From: an uncultured Eubacteriales bacterium
GTDB taxonomy: Bacteria; Bacillota; Clostridia; Lachnospirales; Lachnospiraceae
Length of the DNA stretch: 64,000 nt
NCBI GenBank assembly: GCA_900317515.1
Contig: ONHA01000001.1
Span: forward strand, 62,001-126,000
Reading direction: 5' to 3'
Shown here: one piece after another, positions 61,257-64,000 of the stretch
Layout: every line of letters begins with the position of its first letter
How positions within the stretch are numbered: the first letter of the stretch is position 1
Notes under the pieces: model-generated
Databases searched by the model: none
Told to the model about the DNA's origin: nothing
Seen by the model: only the letters and a program-made list of their open reading frames with translations
Program-made: the position numbers and the translations under genes

Positions 61257-62006
61257 TTATTTATAGTTGATGATCTTGCAGAAATCCGGCTTCAGGGAAG
61301 CACCGCCGACGAGACCGCCGTCGATGTCCGGCTTGGCGAACAGCTCGGCAGCGTTGCCTGCGTTCACGGAGCCGCCGTAAAGGATACGGACTTCCTCGGC
61401 AACCTCTGCGCCGTAAAGCTCGCAGATAAGATCGCGGATGCCCTTGCAGACTTCTTCAGCCTGGTCGGAGGTAGCGGTCTTGCCGGTGCCGATCGCCCAG
61501 ATCGGCTCGTAGGCGATGACGACCTTCTTGACAGCCTCATCGTCGACGCCGAGGAGGCCGATCTTGACCTGCTGGCGGATGAAATCCATCGTGACGCCCT
61601 GCTCTCTCTGGGTCAGGGTCTCGCCGCAGCACATAAGCGGGGTGATGCCGTGCTCAAGAGCCTTGAGGACCTTCTTATTGACGATCTCATCGGTCTCGGC
61701 GAAATACTCGCGTCTCTCGGAGTGGCCGATGATGACGTACTTGACGCCGAGATCATCGAGCATGCACGGAGCGATCTCGCCCGTGAAAGCACCCTTCTCC
61801 TCGAAGTACATGTTCTCGGCACCGATCTTGATGTTCGTGCCTTCAGCAGCCGCAAGAGCTGCCGGAAGGTCGATTGCCGGTACGCAGAAGAGAACGTCGA
61901 CTTCGTCACTTGCAAAAGCTTCTTTGTTGTCATTGATGAAGGCAGCAGCCTGGGTCGGTGTCATGTTCATCTTCCAGTTGCCTGCCGCAAGGATTCTTCT
62001 TGCCAT
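61257..62006 (-). CDS. tpiA: Triosephosphate isomerase
   Basis: Interconverts DHAP and glyceraldehyde-3-phosphate. The 249-residue barrel has AAGNWKMN near residue 9, the catalytic histidine in [12 protein letters not shown], the catalytic glutamate in [13 protein letters not shown], and the phosphate-binding YGGSVNAGN. Start at ATG 62006; an ATG three codons earlier overlaps the AAGGAGG site and is too close to it. Follows pgk by 38 bases. Confidence 0.98.
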   Translation of the reverse strand: MARRILAAGNWKMNMTPTQAAAFINDNKEAFASDEVDVLFCVPAIDLPAALAAAEGTNIKIGAENMYFEEKGAFTGEIAPCMLDDLGVKYVIIGHSERREYFAETDEIVNKKVLKALEHGITPLMCCGETLTQREQGVTMDFIRQQVKIGLLGVDDEAVKKVVIAYEPIWAIGTGKTATSDQAEEVCKGIRDLICELYGAEVAEEVRILYGGSVNAGNAAELFAKPDIDGGLVGGASLKPDFCKIINYK

Positions 62007-62044
62007 TGGAATCATTCCTCCTTAATTACAAAAATGAAAACCTC

Positions 62045-63250
62045 TTATCTGTCGTTCGCCGCCGCAACACCCGGAAGCTCCTTGCCCTCAAGGAATTCAA
62101 GGGAAGCGCCGCCGCCGGTGGAGATGTGGCTCATCTTGTCGCCGAAGCCCATCTGGTTGACAGCCGCTGCGGAATCGCCGCCGCCGATGACCGTGATCGC
62201 GTCGGTCTCTGCAAGAGCAGCCGCGACAGCCTTCGTGCCGGCCGCAAGGATCGGGTTCTCGAAAACGCCCATCGGGCCGTTCCATACGACCGTCTTGGCA
62301 GCCTTGACAGCGTTGCTGTAAAGCTCGATGGTCTTCGGGCCGATATCCATGCCCATCTTGTCAGCCGGGATAGCGTCAGCCGGAACGACTTCCGTGGCGA
62401 TCTCAGCATCGATCGGGTTCGGGAACTCGGAGGTGACGACCGTGTCGATCGGGAGAAGGAGCTGCTTGCCGTTGGCCTCTGCCTTCTTGATCATCTCTGC
62501 GCAGTAGTCGATCTTGGTCTCGTCAAGGAGAGACTTGCCGATCTCATAGCCCTTTGCCTTCAGGAAGGTGTAAGCCATGCCGCCGCCGATGATGAGGGTG
62601 TCGCACTTCTCAAGAAGGTTGGAGATAACATTCAGCTTATCAGCAACCTTGGCGCCGCCGAGGATTGCAACGAACGGACGAGCCGGATCGTTGACAGCGT
62701 TGCCGAGGAAGTCGATCTCTTTCTGCATCAGATAGCCGACCACGCAGGTATCGATGTACTGTGTGACGCCGACGTTGGAGCAGTGAGCGCGATGAGCGGT
62801 ACCGAACGCATCGTTTACGAAGACATCAGCGAGGGAAGCAAGCTCCTTGGAGAAAGCTTCGCCGTTCTTGGTCTCTTCTGCGCGATAACGGGTGTTCTCA
62901 AGGAGAACAACGTCGCCGTCCTTCATGGCTGCGACAGCTGCCTTTGCGTTCTCGCCGACGACACAGTCATCAGCTGCAAACTTGACTTCCTGGCCGAGAA
63001 GCTCGGAAAGGCGGACAGCAACCGGAGCGAGGGAAAGTTCCGGCTTCGGAACGCCCTTCGGCTTGCCGAGGTGGCTGCAAAGGATGACCTTGCCGCCGTC
63101 GGCGATCAGCTTCTTGATGGTCGGGAGCGCAGCAACCAGACGGTTCTCGTCAGTGATCTTGCCATCCTTCAGCGGAACGTTGAAGTCGCAGCGGCAAAGG
63201 ACGCGCAGGCCCTTGACATTGATATCATCAACAGATTTCTTGTTAAGCAT
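62045..63250 (-). CDS. pgk: Phosphoglycerate kinase
   Basis: Makes ATP and 3-phosphoglycerate from 1,3-bisphosphoglycerate. The 401-residue protein has [18 protein letters not shown] near the start, [23 protein letters not shown] and [16 protein letters not shown] 63250 is ten bases after AAGGAGG; the in-frame TTG is too close. The initiation region is almost the same as that of tpiA. Confidence 0.98.
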   Translation of the reverse strand: MLNKKSVDDINVKGLRVLCRCDFNVPLKDGKITDENRLVAALPTIKKLIADGGKVILCSHLGKPKGVPKPELSLAPVAVRLSELLGQEVKFAADDCVVGENAKAAVAAMKDGDVVLLENTRYRAEETKNGEAFSKELASLADVFVNDAFGTAHRAHCSNVGVTQYIDTCVVGYLMQKEIDFLGNAVNDPARPFVAILGGAKVADKLNVISNLLEKCDTLIIGGGMAYTFLKAKGYEIGKSLLDETKIDYCAEMIKKAEANGKQLLLPIDTVVTSEFPNPIDAEIATEVVPADAIPADKMGMDIGPKTIELYSNAVKAAKTVVWNGPMGVFENPILAAGTKAVAAALAETDAITVIGGGDSAAAVNQMGFGDKMSHISTGGGASLEFLEGKELPGVAAANDR

Positions 63251-63290
63251 TGGAATCAATCCTCCTTAATAACAGATTGTTTTGACTAAG

Positions 63291-63321
63291 AAAGGGCCCG
63301 GTCCTTTTGACCGGACCCTTT
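63291..63321 (-). terminator. Hairpin between gap and pgk
   Basis: Thirteen-base arms aaagggcccggtc (63291-63303) and gaccggaccctttc-type (63309-63321) with one wobble pair and a five-base loop, then CTTTCTTAG leftward. Likely a partial terminator that sets a higher gap than pgk level, or an mRNA-end stabiliser. Confidence 0.7.
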
Positions 63322-63344
63322 CGAAGGTCTTAAAAGGGATTCAA

Positions 63345-64000
63345 TTATTCGGAAAGAAGCTTGCCGAAGTACTTGATCGTGCGGACCATCTGAGAAGTGT
63401 AGGAGTTCTCGTTGTCATACCAGGAAACAACCTGGACTTCCGTTGTGCCGTTGTCGAGCGGCATAGCCATGGTCTGTGTGGAATCGAAGAGCGAGCCGTA
63501 CTTCATGCCGACGATATCGGAGGAAACGATCTCATCAACGTTGTAGCCATAGGACTCGTTGGAAGCAGCCTTCATAGCAGCGTTGATCTCTTCCTTCGTT
63601 ACGGTGCCTTCAACAACAGCCGTAAGGATCGTGGTGGAGCCGGTCGGGGTCGGAACACGCTGAGCAGCGCCGATGAGCTTGCCGTTCAGTTCCGGAATGA
63701 CAAGGCCGATAGCCTTTGCAGCGCCGGTGCTGTTCGGAACGATGTTGACAGCTGCAGCACGGGATCTTCTGAGGTCACCCTTTCTCTGCGGGCCGTCCAG
63801 AGTCATCTGGTCGCCGGTGTAAGCGTGGATCGTGCACATGATGCCGCTCTTGATCGGAGCAAGGTCGTTAAGAGCCTTAGCCATCGGAGCGAGGCAGTTT
63901 GTTGTGCAGGAAGCTGCGGAGATGATGTGATCATCCTTGGTCAGCTTGTCATGGTTGACGTTGTAAACGATGGTCGGAAGGTCGTTGCCGGCCGGAGCGG
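63345..64000 (-). CDS. gap: Glyceraldehyde-3-phosphate dehydrogenase (5' part beyond the window)
   Basis: Only the last 218 codons are in the window; the gene enters from the right edge. It contains the catalytic cysteine motif [12 protein letters not shown] near 63900-63930, then [38 protein letters not shown] and the NAD-dependent terminal [14 protein letters not shown]. It is the first gene of gap-pgk-tpiA-DUF4250-gpmI. Confidence 0.97.
   Translation of the reverse strand, partial: APAGNDLPTIVYNVNHDKLTKDDHIISAASCTTNCLAPMAKALNDLAPIKSGIMCTIHAYTGDQMTLDGPQRKGDLRRSRAAAVNIVPNSTGAAKAIGLVIPELNGKLIGAAQRVPTPTGSTTILTAVVEGTVTKEEINAAMKAASNESYGYNVDEIVSSDIVGMKYGSLFDSTQTMAMPLDNGTTEVQVVSWYDNENSYTSQMVRTIKYFGKLLSE

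Noticed and set aside
1-64000. Mobile elements, prophage or defence island
   Set aside because: No transposase, integrase, phage structural gene, restriction system or terminal repeats were seen; gene order and codon use look like core chromosome.

Overview
This window is a dense stretch of chromosomal housekeeping DNA from an anaerobic Firmicute, most likely a moderately GC-rich member of the Clostridia such as a Lachnospiraceae relative. That placement is inferred. It rests on strong AGGAGG-type ribosome binding sites, sigma-A-like promoters, single-membrane lipoproteins, the order rplS-lepB-ylqF-rnhB-yraN, an NfnAB-type bifurcating transhydrogenase, a Re-citrate-synthase-like enzyme, and small Clostridia families (DUF4250, DUF3048). 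About 58 protein genes, one tRNA and tmRNA are packed with short gaps and many ATGA or TAATG overlaps. Only three genes lie on the plus strand: the ABC-F ATPase, the lactonase-fold protein and the COG0523 GTPase. I saw no insertion sequence, prophage, integrase or CRISPR array.

Layout, left to right; minus-strand operons are transcribed leftward. 59-7175: miaB-mutS-mutL-miaA (mismatch repair and tRNA A37 modification) behind a clear promoter. 7227-11040: phoH-ybeY-DUF3048 lipoprotein-proB. 11051-18490: yebC-uppP-ftsK-nfnA-nfnB, then a terminator directly against the start of rlmH. 18522-21249: nnrD-alr. 21272-23296: ABC-F gene on plus. 23333-28404: rimO-pgsA-pncC-(small ORF)-Re-citrate synthase-icd. 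28481-30317: yicC-gmk-rpoZ. 30328-35511: leuS, a DMT-family transporter and the RqcH-like gene. 35527-38553: rplS with a structured leader, then lepB-ylqF-rnhB-yraN. 38560-41683: a rhomboid-like gene, lysA, tRNA-Leu(CAA) and an unrecognised gene. 41705-42965: lactonase-fold gene on plus. 42986-47734: serC-DUF1015-MBL-aroC. 47760-49538: glf and a guanylate-kinase-like gene. 49594-54384: BMP-type nucleoside ABC importer. 54439-57362: secG-rnr-smpB-ssrA (protein export, RNA decay, ribosome rescue). 57370-58353: a lipoprotein-anchored barnase with its barstar. 58406-59368: divergent COG0523 GTPase on plus. 59425 to the right edge: gap-pgk-tpiA-DUF4250-gpmI (lower glycolysis); gap is cut by the window end.

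How they fit together: the glycolytic genes, Nfn, Re-citrate synthase and NADP-isocitrate dehydrogenase suggest a fermenter that makes 2-oxoglutarate by an incomplete oxidative TCA branch and balances NADPH, NADH and ferredoxin by electron bifurcation. The most distinctive item is the surface-tethered barnase with its immediately downstream barstar. Other points of note are an RNase R without its N-terminal domains, a COG0523 GTPase with altered metal and G4 motifs, a rhomboid-like protein lacking catalytic motifs, a guanylate-kinase paralog with a changed P-loop, and strong over-representation of the 7-mer GAAAATG.
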